Shown here: one piece after another, positions 6,970 through 15,670 of the stretch | Layout: every line of letters starts with the position of its first letter | Position numbering within the stretch: position 1 is the stretch's first letter | Assembly: GCA_003135455.1 (NCBI GenBank) | Contig: PLBV01000110.1 | Coordinates: 1,650 to 44,032, forward strand | Reading direction: 5' to 3' | Source: Hyphomicrobiales bacterium | Lineage (GTDB): Bacteria > Pseudomonadota > Alphaproteobacteria > Rhizobiales > Methyloligellaceae | DNA length: 42,383 nt | Made by a program: the position numbers and the translations under genes | The notes under the pieces: model-generated | The model's input: only the letters and a program-made list of their open reading frames with translations | Database searches by the model: none | What the model was told of the DNA's origin: nothing

Positions 6970-7886
6970 GGGTCGCCCGCGCCTCCACCCTGCGCCTCTG
7001 GCTCGCGGCGCTCATTCTGGGAATGGCCGCGGGGCCCGCTCTGGCTGCGGAAAGCCAGGCCTATGCGGCCTTTGCCCAAGGCCAGTACCTGACCGCGCTC
7101 AAGCTCGCCGAGACCGAGGCGGCGCAAGGGTCCAAAGAAGCCTACACGCTTCTAGGAGAGATTTATGCAGACGGCCTCGGCGTGGCCCAGGACTATGGCA
7201 AGGCCGCCGACGCCTATGCCAAGGGCGCCGATCTCGGCGACGCCAACGCGCAATTCTCACTTGGGAACCTCGTCGCCGAGGGACGCGGCGTAAAGAAAGA
7301 CCCCCGAATCGCCGCCGATCTATTCGAGAAGGCCGCCGCCAACGGCCACGCGGCGGCCCAATACAACCTCGCTCTGATCTATCTCGACGGCAAGGGCAGG
7401 CCGGCCGATGAGGCAAAGGCGGTGCAATGGATGCAGAAAGCGGCGGAGCAGGGCGTGGCCCAGGCCGCCTACGATCTCGGGGCCCTGTATCAATTCGGCC
7501 GCGGCGTGACCATCGACAAGGCCAAGGCCGCGGAATGGACAGGCCGCGCCGCCGACGCAGGGCTGCCCGAGGCCCAGGTCGAATATGGCGTCATGCTGTT
7601 TAAGGGCGAAGGTGCCCCGGTGAACCAAGAGCGCGCCGCCAAGCTGTTCCGGCTGTCGGCGGAGCAAGGCAACGCCGTCGCCCAGAACCGGCTCGCGCGC
7701 CTCTACGCCAATGGCGTGGCGGTGAAATCCGATCCGGTCGAGGCGGCCAAGTGGCACCTGCTCGCCCGCGATGCGGGCGCGAGCGACTTCTCCCTCGACC
7801 TCCTGCTCGCCAAGCTCACCAAGGAGCAGCGTGCCGCCGCCGACAAGGCCGCCGAGGAGTGGCGGAACGGCCGCCTCCCCGAATAG
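6966..7886 (+). CDS. Exported Sel1-like repeat protein
   Basis: 306 residues starting at a GTG that overlaps the preceding stop. Residues 1 to about 27 form a signal peptide (hydrophobic LWLAALILGMAAG, cleavage near ALA|AE). The rest is a run of about six Sel1-type repeats of roughly 36 residues, each with the pattern A-A-LG-Y--G-GV--D---A--W---AA--G. Such solenoids scaffold protein complexes in the envelope. The gene is coupled to the thiE-like gene and followed by efp, an order common in related genomes. The partner is unknown. Confidence 0.85.
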   Translation: MRVARASTLRLWLAALILGMAAGPALAAESQAYAAFAQGQYLTALKLAETEAAQGSKEAYTLLGEIYADGLGVAQDYGKAADAYAKGADLGDANAQFSLGNLVAEGRGVKKDPRIAADLFEKAAANGHAAAQYNLALIYLDGKGRPADEAKAVQWMQKAAEQGVAQAAYDLGALYQFGRGVTIDKAKAAEWTGRAADAGLPEAQVEYGVMLFKGEGAPVNQERAAKLFRLSAEQGNAVAQNRLARLYANGVAVKSDPVEAAKWHLLARDAGASDFSLDLLLAKLTKEQRAAADKAAEEWRNGRLPE

Positions 7887-7893
7887 CCCGCAC

Positions 7894-7922
7894 TTGACAG
7901 CAATAGCGCCCCACGTCTTAAA
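7894..7922 (+). promoter_or_regulatory. Sigma-70-type promoter for efp
   Basis: TTGACA (7894-7899), a 17-base spacer and CTTAAA (7917-7922) lie between the Sel1 gene stop and efp. Position and spacing suit a dedicated efp promoter with a short leader. Confidence 0.6.
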
Positions 7923-7959
7923 GGCGAGCGCGCCAGTTTTTCCTTAGGCCACACCTTCC

Positions 7960-8523
7960 ATGAAGATCAACGGCAACGAGATCCGGCCCGGCAATATCAT
8001 CCAGCACAAGGGCGCGCTTTGGATCACGGTGAAGACCCAGCACGTAAAGCCCGGCAAGGGTCCGGCCTATGCGCAAGTAGAGTTCAAAAACGCCATCGAT
8101 GGCACCAAGCTCAACGAGCGCTTCCGCTCCTCGGAGACGGTCGAGCGTGTCCGGCTCGAGCAGAAGGACTACCAGTTCCTCTTTCACGAAGGTGACATGC
8201 TCGTCTTTATGGATATGGACACCTACGACCAGATCTCCATCCGCCGCGAGTTCCTGGAGGAGCGCGCGGCCTTCCTGCAGGACGGTATGCAGGTGACGGT
8301 GGAGAGCCATGAAGGCACGCCGATCGCCATCACTCTCCCCGACCAAGTCACGCTGCAGGTGGTCGAGGCGGATGCGGTGGTGAAAGGCCAGACCGCCGCA
8401 TCCTCCTACAAGCCCGCCAAGCTGGAGAACGGCGTCCGCATCCTGGTGCCCCCCTTCGTGGGGGTGGGCGAGCGGGTGGTGGTCGACACCAACGAGCTCA
8501 CTTATGTGAGGCGCGCCGAATAG
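7960..8523 (+). CDS. efp: Elongation factor P
   Basis: 187 residues, standard for bacterial EF-P, which enters the ribosomal E site and rescues stalling at consecutive prolines. The N-terminal KOW-like domain carries the modification loop KPGKGPA. Lys33 in that loop matches the lysine that is beta-lysylated in E. coli EF-P. OB domains II and III follow, ending with [13 protein letters not shown]. The start is clear, as residues 1-12 match the family. The modifying enzymes (EpmA/EpmB) are not in this window. Confidence 0.97.
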   Translation: MKINGNEIRPGNIIQHKGALWITVKTQHVKPGKGPAYAQVEFKNAIDGTKLNERFRSSETVERVRLEQKDYQFLFHEGDMLVFMDMDTYDQISIRREFLEERAAFLQDGMQVTVESHEGTPIAITLPDQVTLQVVEADAVVKGQTAASSYKPAKLENGVRILVPPFVGVGERVVVDTNELTYVRRAE

Positions 8524-8554
8524 TCGGCAGACCAACGTTCGCTTCTTAGTTTGA

Positions 8555-8695
8555 CGAATATCGATGAGTCATGGCCGGGCTCGTCCCGGCCATCCACGAT
8601 TTTTACATTGCCCGGTGAAATGCGTGGATGCCCGGCACAAGGCTTGTGCTCGGGCCGGCGAAGCCGGACCCGAGTGCCGGGCATGACGAGGCCTA
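8555..8695. repeat. Intergenic palindromic repeat cluster
   Basis: Two hairpin-forming units sit between efp and the inositol monophosphatase gene: GGCCGGGCTCGTCCCGGCC (8572-8590), and a larger imperfect palindrome (about 8628-8692) whose arms are GTGGATGCCCGGCAC and GTGCCGGGCATGACG. The GTGGATGCCCGG/CCGGGCATGACG arms resemble repeats frequent in Bradyrhizobium-like genomes. The cluster probably serves as an efp transcript end. Confidence 0.7.
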
Positions 8696-8714
8696 TTGAG
8701 ATGAGATCGTAAAG

Positions 8715-9548
8715 ATGCCCCCTTCCGCCCTGATGAACGTCATGCTCGGTGCCGCCCGCAAGGCCGGCCGGAGTCTCGCCCGCGACTTTGGCGAGGTCGA
8801 GCAGCTGCAGGTCTCGCTCAAAGGTCCCGCCAATTTCGTCACCGCCGCCGACACCCGCGCCGAGGAGATCCTGTTCACCGAGCTCACCCGCGGGCGGCCG
8901 GGCTATGGGCTCCTGATGGAGGAGCGGGGCGAGGTGGTTGGCGCCGACCGCACCCACCGGTTCATCGTCGATCCGCTCGACGGTACCACCAATTTCCTGC
9001 ACGGCATCCCACTCTTCGCCATCTCCATCGCGCTCGAGCGCGACGGCGAGCTGGTGGCCGGGCTCATCTACAATCCGGCGAGCAACGAGGTGTTCACCGC
9101 CGAGAGGGGCAAGGGCGCCTTCCTCAACGATCGGCGGCGCCTCAGGGTCGCCGCACGGACCGAGCTCGACGACTGCGTGCTGGTCACCGGCATTCCATAT
9201 CGCGGCCGGCCCGGCCACGAGCAATTCCTGCGCGAGCTTGCCGCCGTCATGGCGGTATCCGCCGGCGTCAGGCGCACCGGCGCCGCTTCGCTCGACCTCG
9301 CCTGGACCGCAGCGGGACGCTTCGACGGCTATTGGGAGCGGGGCCTGTTCCCCTGGGACCTCGCCGCCGGCATCGTCATCCTGCGCGAGGCGGGCGGCTA
9401 TGTGACAGACGGCGAAGGGCGCCAGTCCATGCTGGAGAAGGGCAGCCTCGTCGTCGGCAACGAGACCGTACACCGTAAGCTGTTGAAGCTACTGAAGGCA
9501 GCGGGTGCCGAGCGCGAAGTGGTCGCAACCGCCGACCCGTCATCCTGA
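8715..9548 (+). CDS. Inositol monophosphatase family protein (SuhB-like)
   Basis: 277 residues. The three metal-binding motifs of the family are present: LMEERGE (about residues 73-79), IVDPLDGTTNFLHGIP (about residues 88-103) and WDLAAGIVILREAGG near residue 220. It would hydrolyse inositol-1-phosphate or related sugar phosphates with Mg2+; SuhB homologues also join the rRNA antitermination complex. The family call is firm, the choice between these roles is not. It lies between efp and the ExbB-like/MotB-like pair, a common order in the group. Confidence 0.92.
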   Translation: MPPSALMNVMLGAARKAGRSLARDFGEVEQLQVSLKGPANFVTAADTRAEEILFTELTRGRPGYGLLMEERGEVVGADRTHRFIVDPLDGTTNFLHGIPLFAISIALERDGELVAGLIYNPASNEVFTAERGKGAFLNDRRRLRVAARTELDDCVLVTGIPYRGRPGHEQFLRELAAVMAVSAGVRRTGAASLDLAWTAAGRFDGYWERGLFPWDLAAGIVILREAGGYVTDGEGRQSMLEKGSLVVGNETVHRKLLKLLKAAGAEREVVATADPSS

Positions 9549-9757
9549 GAGCCGCCATCCTTCGAGGCTCGCCCCGTCATGGTGAGGCGCATAGCCTCGA
9601 ACCAAGCGCGAGCACCTCAGGATGACGGCTTGCGTCGAACCACGCGCTCCTATGATGTGCGTCGAACGACGCCGCCCTGAGGTTGCCGTTTTGCGTGTCA
9701 TAGTATTCGGCTAATCTCTGCCTGCTTCGCGCGACTCAGAACCAACGGCACCCTTTC
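9549..9757. repeat. Intergenic region with GGATG-type repeat
   Basis: The first 100 bases hold an imperfect inverted repeat with ATCCTTCGAGGCTCGCC on one side and GAGCACCTCAGGATGACGG on the other. Relatives occur at about 28660-28715 and 37555-37612. After it TTTTGC, a 17-base spacer and TAATCT (about 9690-9718) could be the promoter of the next operon. Confidence 0.6.
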
Positions 9758-10798
9758 ATGGCAGCAGCCACAGCAGCCACGACCTACCAGGCCAAGCTCA
9801 CGCGCCCGCGAGTCTTCCTCTGGCGCATGAGCCTGTTCCTCATCCTCGCCATCCTGCTCGCGATCATCGTCGACGGCCAGACCCAGCAGCTCCGCAAGAG
9901 CTTCTTGGCCAATCCGGGGCTGAACGGGCTGATCATCGGGGTGCTGCTGGTCGGCATCGTCTACGCCTTCCGCCAGGTATTGCGCCTTTACCCGGAGATC
10001 CACTGGGTCAATACCTTCCGCATCTCCGATCCCGGCCTCGCGGTCGACAAGCCGCCGGTGCTGCTCGCCCCCATGGCCACCATGCTGCGCGACCGCACCG
10101 GGCACCTGCAGCTCGCCACCGGCTCCATGCGGTCGCTGCTCGACTCCGTCGCCTCCCGTCTCGATGAGGCGCGCGAGACGACGCGCTATCTCGTTGGCCT
10201 GCTCGTGTTCCTCGGCCTGCTCGGCACCTTCTGGGGCCTGTTGCAGACGGTTGGCTCCGTCGGCAACACCATCGCCGCCCTCGACCCCAATTCCGGGGAG
10301 AGCGTGATGCTGTTCGACCAGCTGAAGGAGGGTTTGGCCGGACCGCTGAAAGGCATGGGCACCGCCTTCTCCTGCTCGATGTTCGGGCTTTCGGGCTCGC
10401 TGATCCTGGGCTTTCTCGATCTGCAGGCCGGGCACGCCCAGAGCCGCTTCTATAACGAGCTGGAGGACTGGCTCTCCGGCATCACCGAGCTGCAATCGGC
10501 CGAAGGCACCGCCGCTGCAGGCGTTGCGCCGCAGCTCCGCTTCGCCCTCCTCGACATGCAGCGCTCGCTGTCGGATTTGAGCGAGAAGGTCGAGATGCGG
10601 GTCCTCGGCGACAACAGCGGCGAGGCGGTGAAGGACTTGGCGCAAGGGGTGGAGAAGCTGATCAAGCAGATGCGTGCCGAGCAGAAGGTGGTGCGCGAAT
10701 GGGCCGACGAGCAGGCCCAGCAGCAGCATGAGCTCGCAAGCGTCCTCCGCCAGATCACCGAGAAGGCGAAGCTGCCGGCGCGCGAGGAGCGTAAATAG
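9758..10798 (+). CDS. MotA/TolQ/ExbB-like proton channel subunit
   Basis: 346 residues with four predicted membrane helices at about 21-38, 55-72, 144-166 and 198-220. The third carries GLLGTFWGLLQTV, the signature of ExbB/TolQ/MotA channels. A C-terminal cytoplasmic helix follows (about 240-346). The next gene encodes a single-pass protein with a membrane Asp and an OmpA domain, so the pair should form a proton-driven motor complex pulling on peptidoglycan. It is not the flagellar MotAB pair by length and no flagellar genes are near. The stop region contains a 14-base-period duplication (10787-10812). Confidence 0.85.
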   Translation: MAAATAATTYQAKLTRPRVFLWRMSLFLILAILLAIIVDGQTQQLRKSFLANPGLNGLIIGVLLVGIVYAFRQVLRLYPEIHWVNTFRISDPGLAVDKPPVLLAPMATMLRDRTGHLQLATGSMRSLLDSVASRLDEARETTRYLVGLLVFLGLLGTFWGLLQTVGSVGNTIAALDPNSGESVMLFDQLKEGLAGPLKGMGTAFSCSMFGLSGSLILGFLDLQAGHAQSRFYNELEDWLSGITELQSAEGTAAAGVAPQLRFALLDMQRSLSDLSEKVEMRVLGDNSGEAVKDLAQGVEKLIKQMRAEQKVVREWADEQAQQQHELASVLRQITEKAKLPAREERK

Positions 10799-10814
10799 TG
10801 GAGCGTAAATAGCC

Positions 10815-11843
10815 ATGGGGCTGGCACGCACGCGCCGGGGGCAGGCCGCGGTCAATTACTGGCCGGGCTTCGTCGACATGCTCTCCACCCTGCTGCTGGT
10901 GGTGACGTTCCTCATGTCAATGTTCATGCTCACCAACTACTTCGTCACCCAGCAGGCGAACGGCAAGGACACGCTGCTGTCGCGGCTGAACCGCCAGCTC
11001 TCCCAGCTCACCGAGCTCTTAGCGCTCGAGCACTCCAAGAAGCAATCGGAGGAGGACAGCCTGACCGCCCTGCAAGCCACGCTGCTCGACAAGGAGAAGG
11101 AGAACCAGCGCCTGACCGGGCTGATTGGCGAGCAGGGAGGCAAGACCGAGGGCGCCGAGAGCCGCGCCACCCAACTCGGCGGCGAGCTCGATCAGCAGAA
11201 GCAGATCACCACCGACGCGCTCGCCAAGGTCGAGATGCTGAACCAGCAGCTCGCGGCGCTGCGGCTCCAGCTTGCCGCACTGCAGGAGTCGCTCGATGCC
11301 TCGGAGGTGAAGGACCGCGACAGCCAGGTGAAGATCGCCGAGCTCGGCCAGCGGCTGAACGTGGCGCTGGCCAAGAAGGTGCAGGAGCTCGCCCGCTACC
11401 GCTCCGACTTCTTCGGCAAGCTCAAGGAAGCGCTCGGCAACCGGCCCGACTTCCAGGTGGTTGGCGACCGCTTCGTGTTCTCCTCCGACGTGCTGTTCGA
11501 CTCAGGCGCCGCCGAATTGAAGTCCGAGGCCACGGGGCAGCTCGACAAGCTCGCCGAGGCGCTGAAGCAGCTGGAGACCAAGATCCCCTCCGACATCGCC
11601 TGGGTGATGCGGGTGGACGGCCACACCGACGTCAATCCGATCGCCACCCCGCAATTCCCCTCCAACTGGGAGCTGTCGGCGGAGCGCGCGATCTCCGTGG
11701 TGCGCTATCTGATGGACAAGGGCGTGCCGGCGAACCGGCTGGTGGCAGCGGGCTTCGGCGAGTTCCAGCCGCTCGACACCGGCACCACCGACGATGCCTT
11801 GCGCAAGAACCGCCGCATCGAGCTGAAGCTCACCGAGCGGTAG
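10815..11843 (+). CDS. MotB-like OmpA-domain protein
   Basis: 342 residues: a short cytoplasmic N-terminus, one membrane helix (about 18-42) starting with FVDML, where Asp21 matches the proton-binding Asp of MotB/ExbD/TolR, then a coiled coil rich in Gln/Leu (about 50-200), and a C-terminal OmpA-type peptidoglycan-binding domain (about 215-342) with VDGHTDVNP and a terminal NRRIELKL. It is encoded 16 bases after the ExbB-like gene and surely works with it. A role in envelope integrity resembling Tol-Pal is inference. Confidence 0.88.
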   Translation: MGLARTRRGQAAVNYWPGFVDMLSTLLLVVTFLMSMFMLTNYFVTQQANGKDTLLSRLNRQLSQLTELLALEHSKKQSEEDSLTALQATLLDKEKENQRLTGLIGEQGGKTEGAESRATQLGGELDQQKQITTDALAKVEMLNQQLAALRLQLAALQESLDASEVKDRDSQVKIAELGQRLNVALAKKVQELARYRSDFFGKLKEALGNRPDFQVVGDRFVFSSDVLFDSGAAELKSEATGQLDKLAEALKQLETKIPSDIAWVMRVDGHTDVNPIATPQFPSNWELSAERAISVVRYLMDKGVPANRLVAAGFGEFQPLDTGTTDDALRKNRRIELKLTER

Positions 11844-11875
11844 CGCCTCCCCCCTTGAGCGGAGGGTAAAGAACG

Positions 11876-14818
11876 TCATTGCACGGTGGCGCCGCCTTCG
11901 CCCACCACAATGAAGGGCGCCCAAAAGGCGGGATAGGCGTTCCACTCGCCCGATGTGTCGTCGATCATAGCAACCATGGCGCGGCGCAGAGCCTCGGAGC
12001 GGCCGATGGAGGGGTCAGCCTTCAGCGCGTCGAAGGTGCCGGTGGTGAGCCTCGCCGCAGCCTCGGAGCCCACCGGCCAGTGCGACACGAGCAGCGCCCG
12101 GGCGCCGGCATAGAAGAAGGCGCGGGCAAGCCCGGACAGAGCTTCGGCCCCCGGCTTGTCCCCGGCCGCCGTGTTGCAGGCCGACAGCACGACCCAATTC
12201 GCATTGAGCTTGAGCTGGGCCACCTCTGAGGCAGTCAGTAGCCCGTCATCCTCAGACGTGGCTTCTTTGGGAAGGGTCAGCGCGAGCGCTGGCTCGGCGA
12301 GGCTCTTGATGTCGCCCGCGACCAGGCCGTGGGTGGCGAAATAGACGATGGCGTATTGGTCGAGTTTGGCTGTCTTGACCGCGCGCTCGCTTGCCGCCGC
12401 TCCTAGATGAATGTCGCTGTCGGAAACGCCGAGACGGCTCGCCACCGCCTTCAGCTCGTCGGCCGTCTCGGGCAGTTGCGGCAGGCCATTCCGAAGCAGC
12501 TCAAGATCGCTCTGACCGCCGCGAAAATAGGCCGAATAGGCACGCGTCTTTGCTCCGTCCTCGGCCTTTGCCCGCGTCCCTGCCTTGCCCGTCCCCTCCC
12601 CCTTGAACACCGGATCGCCATAGCCGGTGAGCGGCTGGTCGCCCGCGCCGCCCTTGACGAGCACGCGCAGGGCTTTCAGGCTGGCGACCGACGGCAAGAC
12701 GGTCACGGCGTGGGTCTTGGCGAGCCAGGCAACGTCCCGGTAGTCGGCAGGCCCGCTCGCGGGCTTCAGCGGCTTCTCCGTCACCAAGACATGGAACGGA
12801 AGGCTGGTGAGCGCGCCCGACGGAACCACGACGAGGTGCTTCTTGCCGGCAATAGTGCTCCCGACCGGTGCGAGCAGGGCGGCATAGAGATCGTTGGCAA
12901 GGCCGATGTCGAACAGCGCATCCTTCGCCTCTTTGCCTTCGCTCAACGCCTCTTGCACCTTGCTGATATCGAGCGCTCCGCGGAGCTTGGCAACCTTTTC
13001 CTGCAGCGCCTCGGCGCCGAGGTCGATCCTCTGCCACTCCACGCCTTCGCGCGTCACCGCAAAGACATAGCTCTCGTCCTTGCCGACGAAATAGGCGAGG
13101 AGAGCCTCGTCCGGACCGAGCAGAGCTTGGGCCTCCTTGATCGACAGAGGCCGGGGACTGGCGAGGACCGCATAATCGGGAAATTGCGAAACGAGCTGCG
13201 CCGCGGCCTGATTGAGCTTGCCCTCAACGTCCGTCTTCTGCTGATGGAGCTGCGCTTCGGCTTGACCATTGCGCTCTTGCGGCGGCTTGACGACGTCGTC
13301 GGCGAGCGCCTTGTCGAGCGCTTGGTACTGCTGCAGCAGGTCCTGCTGATCGCGCACCGCCTTCGCCAGCACCGAATCGCCAGCGCCGAATCGCGCCGCC
13401 ATCTGGGCCAGCGCGGCGCCCGCCGAGCTTTCCCCTGCCCGTTGCGCCGCGGCAAACGCCTCGTCGGTGAGCGCCGGCCTTTGCCGATCGTCTTGGCTCG
13501 CAACGGCAAAGTCATCGGAGACCAGGGCGGGAAAGATGCCGTATTCGTCATGCTCGCTCTTGGCGCCGGTGGCCGAGCCAACCACCTCGTCGGCCCTCTT
13601 GGCAAGGATCGCCGCCGCCTTCCGGCTATAGTCGAGTGCCTTAGCGGAATCGCCGCCATGGGCGTAGAGGTCCGACATGAAATAGAGCGTGGTCGCGACC
13701 GATGGGTGCTCCGGTCCAAACGCCTCTTCCCTAATGGCAAGCGCGCGCTCCAACAGGGGTGCCGCGTCGCCGATCCGGCCTTGGTCCTGGTAGGCAAGCG
13801 CAAGAATTTGGGCGCTCTCGGCCACGAGGGGATGCTGGGGCCCAAGCGTTTTTTCGCTTGTAGACAAGGCTCTCTCGGCCAGAGTGACCGCCTCGTTGGA
13901 GCGGTGCAGTAAATGGTAGTCGTAAGCGAGGCCGTTGAGGCTCAGGATCACGTCAGGGTGGTCTGGCCCGAGTGCCTTCTCACGGATGGCAAGCGCCCGC
14001 TCAAAGAGCGGCAGGGCATCGGCGTATTGCTTCTGCTCCACCGAGGCGACGGCCATATTGGCAAGCGCTCGCGCGAGCTCGGGATGCTCCGGCCCCAGCG
14101 CTTTCTCCCTGATGGCGACTGCCCGCTGATAGAGCGGCATCGCCTCATCGGCGCGGCCTTGCGCGGAATAGGTGTTGGCCAAGTTCTGCAGGGCGCTCGC
14201 GACGTCCGCGCTGTCCGCTCCGAGTGCCTTCTCGCGGATGGCAATCACGCGCTGATAGAGCGGGATGGAGTCGTTGTAGCGGCCGATGTCCTGATAAATG
14301 TTGGCGAGATTGTTCAGCGCCTTGCCAAGCTCGAGGTGCTTAGGGCCCGGCGCCTTCTCATACATGGCGAGCACCCGTTCTCTGAGCTGCACGGCCTCGC
14401 TATAGCGGCCTTCCGCCTCTTGGACGGTCGCGAGATTGGAGAGCGTGTTGGCCAGCCCTCCGCCGGCCTTCCCCGGGTATTGTTGAGCGAAGGCGAGCGA
14501 GTCCTGGTAGAGCTTCTCGGCCTCGGCATAGCGGCCTTCGAAGTAATATGCGCTGGCGAGATCGAAGCGGGCGGCGTCGTAGTTCGGGCTGGCGATGCCG
14601 AAATGCTGCTCGGCCCATTGCAGCAGCTGCTCGGCCGCATGCTCCGCGTCCTGGTACTGACCGGCGCTGATCGATTGGTGAAACTGCCGCTCGACGGCAT
14701 TGATATCCGTGTCCCGGGCCACGGCCGAGATGCCCGGTGCCAGCAACAGGCGGACGACAACGGCCACGGCAATCGCTAGCACCGGCAGCGTCATACGCAT
14801 CGCGCTATCCCCCTTCAA
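11876..14818 (-). CDS. Exported TPR-CHAT (caspase-like) protein
   Basis: 980 residues. A hydrophobic export signal occupies about residues 9-34 (M1, M7 and M9 are all possible starts). Eight consecutive tetratricopeptide repeats of exactly 42 residues fill 73-408, of the kinesin-light-chain type with LGPEHP and ALAIREKAL blocks. A charged Gln-rich helical linker (about 450-540) leads into a C-terminal CHAT domain, the caspase/separase relative. The catalytic pair is intact: YFATHG with His830 and VLSACNTAAG with Cys881. TPR-CHAT proteins include peptidases activated by partner binding. This one appears periplasmic, so its target should be in the envelope. An OmpA-domain gene lies upstream on the same strand with a 115-base gap. 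Confidence 0.9.
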   Translation of the reverse strand: MKGDSAMRMTLPVLAIAVAVVVRLLLAPGISAVARDTDINAVERQFHQSISAGQYQDAEHAAEQLLQWAEQHFGIASPNYDAARFDLASAYYFEGRYAEAEKLYQDSLAFAQQYPGKAGGGLANTLSNLATVQEAEGRYSEAVQLRERVLAMYEKAPGPKHLELGKALNNLANIYQDIGRYNDSIPLYQRVIAIREKALGADSADVASALQNLANTYSAQGRADEAMPLYQRAVAIREKALGPEHPELARALANMAVASVEQKQYADALPLFERALAIREKALGPDHPDVILSLNGLAYDYHLLHRSNEAVTLAERALSTSEKTLGPQHPLVAESAQILALAYQDQGRIGDAAPLLERALAIREEAFGPEHPSVATTLYFMSDLYAHGGDSAKALDYSRKAAAILAKRADEVVGSATGAKSEHDEYGIFPALVSDDFAVASQDDRQRPALTDEAFAAAQRAGESSAGAALAQMAARFGAGDSVLAKAVRDQQDLLQQYQALDKALADDVVKPPQERNGQAEAQLHQQKTDVEGKLNQAAAQLVSQFPDYAVLASPRPLSIKEAQALLGPDEALLAYFVGKDESYVFAVTREGVEWQRIDLGAEALQEKVAKLRGALDISKVQEALSEGKEAKDALFDIGLANDLYAALLAPVGSTIAGKKHLVVVPSGALTSLPFHVLVTEKPLKPASGPADYRDVAWLAKTHAVTVLPSVASLKALRVLVKGGAGDQPLTGYGDPVFKGEGTGKAGTRAKAEDGAKTRAYSAYFRGGQSDLELLRNGLPQLPETADELKAVASRLGVSDSDIHLGAAASERAVKTAKLDQYAIVYFATHGLVAGDIKSLAEPALALTLPKEATSEDDGLLTASEVAQLKLNANWVVLSACNTAAGDKPGAEALSGLARAFFYAGARALLVSHWPVGSEAAARLTTGTFDALKADPSIGRSEALRRAMVAMIDDTSGEWNAYPAFWAPFIVVGEGGATVQ

Positions 14819-14933
14819 GCAAGCCCGGCGACTTACGATGCCGCCGACAGGGACTTCTCCCGGGGACGATTGGGAGAGGCCTGGGCCGCCCGTAACAGCG
14901 CTGTCGGTCTCACATTCCGGGCAGCGCCCGCAC

Positions 14934-15566
14934 CTATTGCTGGGCGACGGGCGCCGCCTGGACGTTGACGATTTGCACCCGGCGGTTCTCGTCGGCGAAC
15001 GGATCCTGGGGGTTCTTCAGCTGCTCCTCGCCGAAGCCGATGGTGACCAGGCTGTCGGGATCGAGGTGGAAGCTATGCACCAGGAACTCCTTCACCGCAT
15101 CGGCGCGGTGCCCGGAAAGTGCGAGGTTGTAGCCGGCGCTGCCCTTGGCGTCGGTATGGCCCGCGATGAGGAAGCTCGTGCCCTTGAGCCTCGGATCGGA
15201 CAGCGCCTGGCCGAGCGTGTTCAGCTTGGGCAGGGTCTCGGGCTCAAGCGCCGCGGAGTCGTAGGCGAAGAACACCTCGACGTCGATCGTGGGCAGAGCA
15301 TCTTCCTTGACCGTATCGGCGATCTTGTTCCGCTGCTCCACGGTGATCTGCCGCGTCTTGGTGATCGTCTTCAGCTGGTCGGCGAGACCGCTCTGGGAGG
15401 GCCCCGACGCCGCTGGGGCCTGGAAGCTCCTGGTCTTGCTGCCTTGCAGGGACTGGATCATCTGCTCCTTGGTCATGTCCTCGGCGTGAACGGCAGCCAC
15501 ACCGAGCATCGCGATCGACCCAAGGAGCACGCCGCCAAGGGCGATACGTGCGAGCCTCATAGCCAC
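14934..15566 (-). CDS. Periplasmic OmpA-domain protein
   Basis: 210 residues with a signal peptide (cleavage near VHA|ED, residue 28), a disordered Ser/Gln/Pro region and a C-terminal OmpA domain (about 95-205) with AGHTDAKGSAGYNLALSGHRA and ENRRVQI, which binds diaminopimelate in peptidoglycan. No beta-barrel or lipobox is seen, so it is probably a soluble wall-bound protein. It precedes the TPR-CHAT gene on the same strand and may anchor or regulate that protein; this is inference from position. Confidence 0.88.
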   Translation of the reverse strand: MAMRLARIALGGVLLGSIAMLGVAAVHAEDMTKEQMIQSLQGSKTRSFQAPAASGPSQSGLADQLKTITKTRQITVEQRNKIADTVKEDALPTIDVEVFFAYDSAALEPETLPKLNTLGQALSDPRLKGTSFLIAGHTDAKGSAGYNLALSGHRADAVKEFLVHSFHLDPDSLVTIGFGEEQLKNPQDPFADENRRVQIVNVQAAPVAQQ

Positions 15567-15670
15567 TTTCCTCCGCTTCTCAAGAATGCATCATCGGCGC
15601 CATGATAGCCTGAGCGCAGCTGAACCGCACCTGAATGAGGCGCCGAAAATCGGAAGGCCAGAAATGGGGG

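Noticed and set aside
12407-13912. A 501-codon plus-strand frame opposite the TPR-CHAT gene
   Set aside because: Antisense shadow of a gene with clear domains; composition Arg/Leu-rich, no ribosome site or family.
13500-14600. Periodic DNA similarity as a tandem repeat locus
   Set aside because: The 126-base period is explained by the 42-residue TPRs of the CHAT protein.
11876-14818. CHAT gene as part of a CRISPR type III-E or gasdermin defence system
   Set aside because: No gRAMP/Cas7-11, no CRISPR repeats and no gasdermin-like gene nearby; the export signal and OmpA neighbour point elsewhere.
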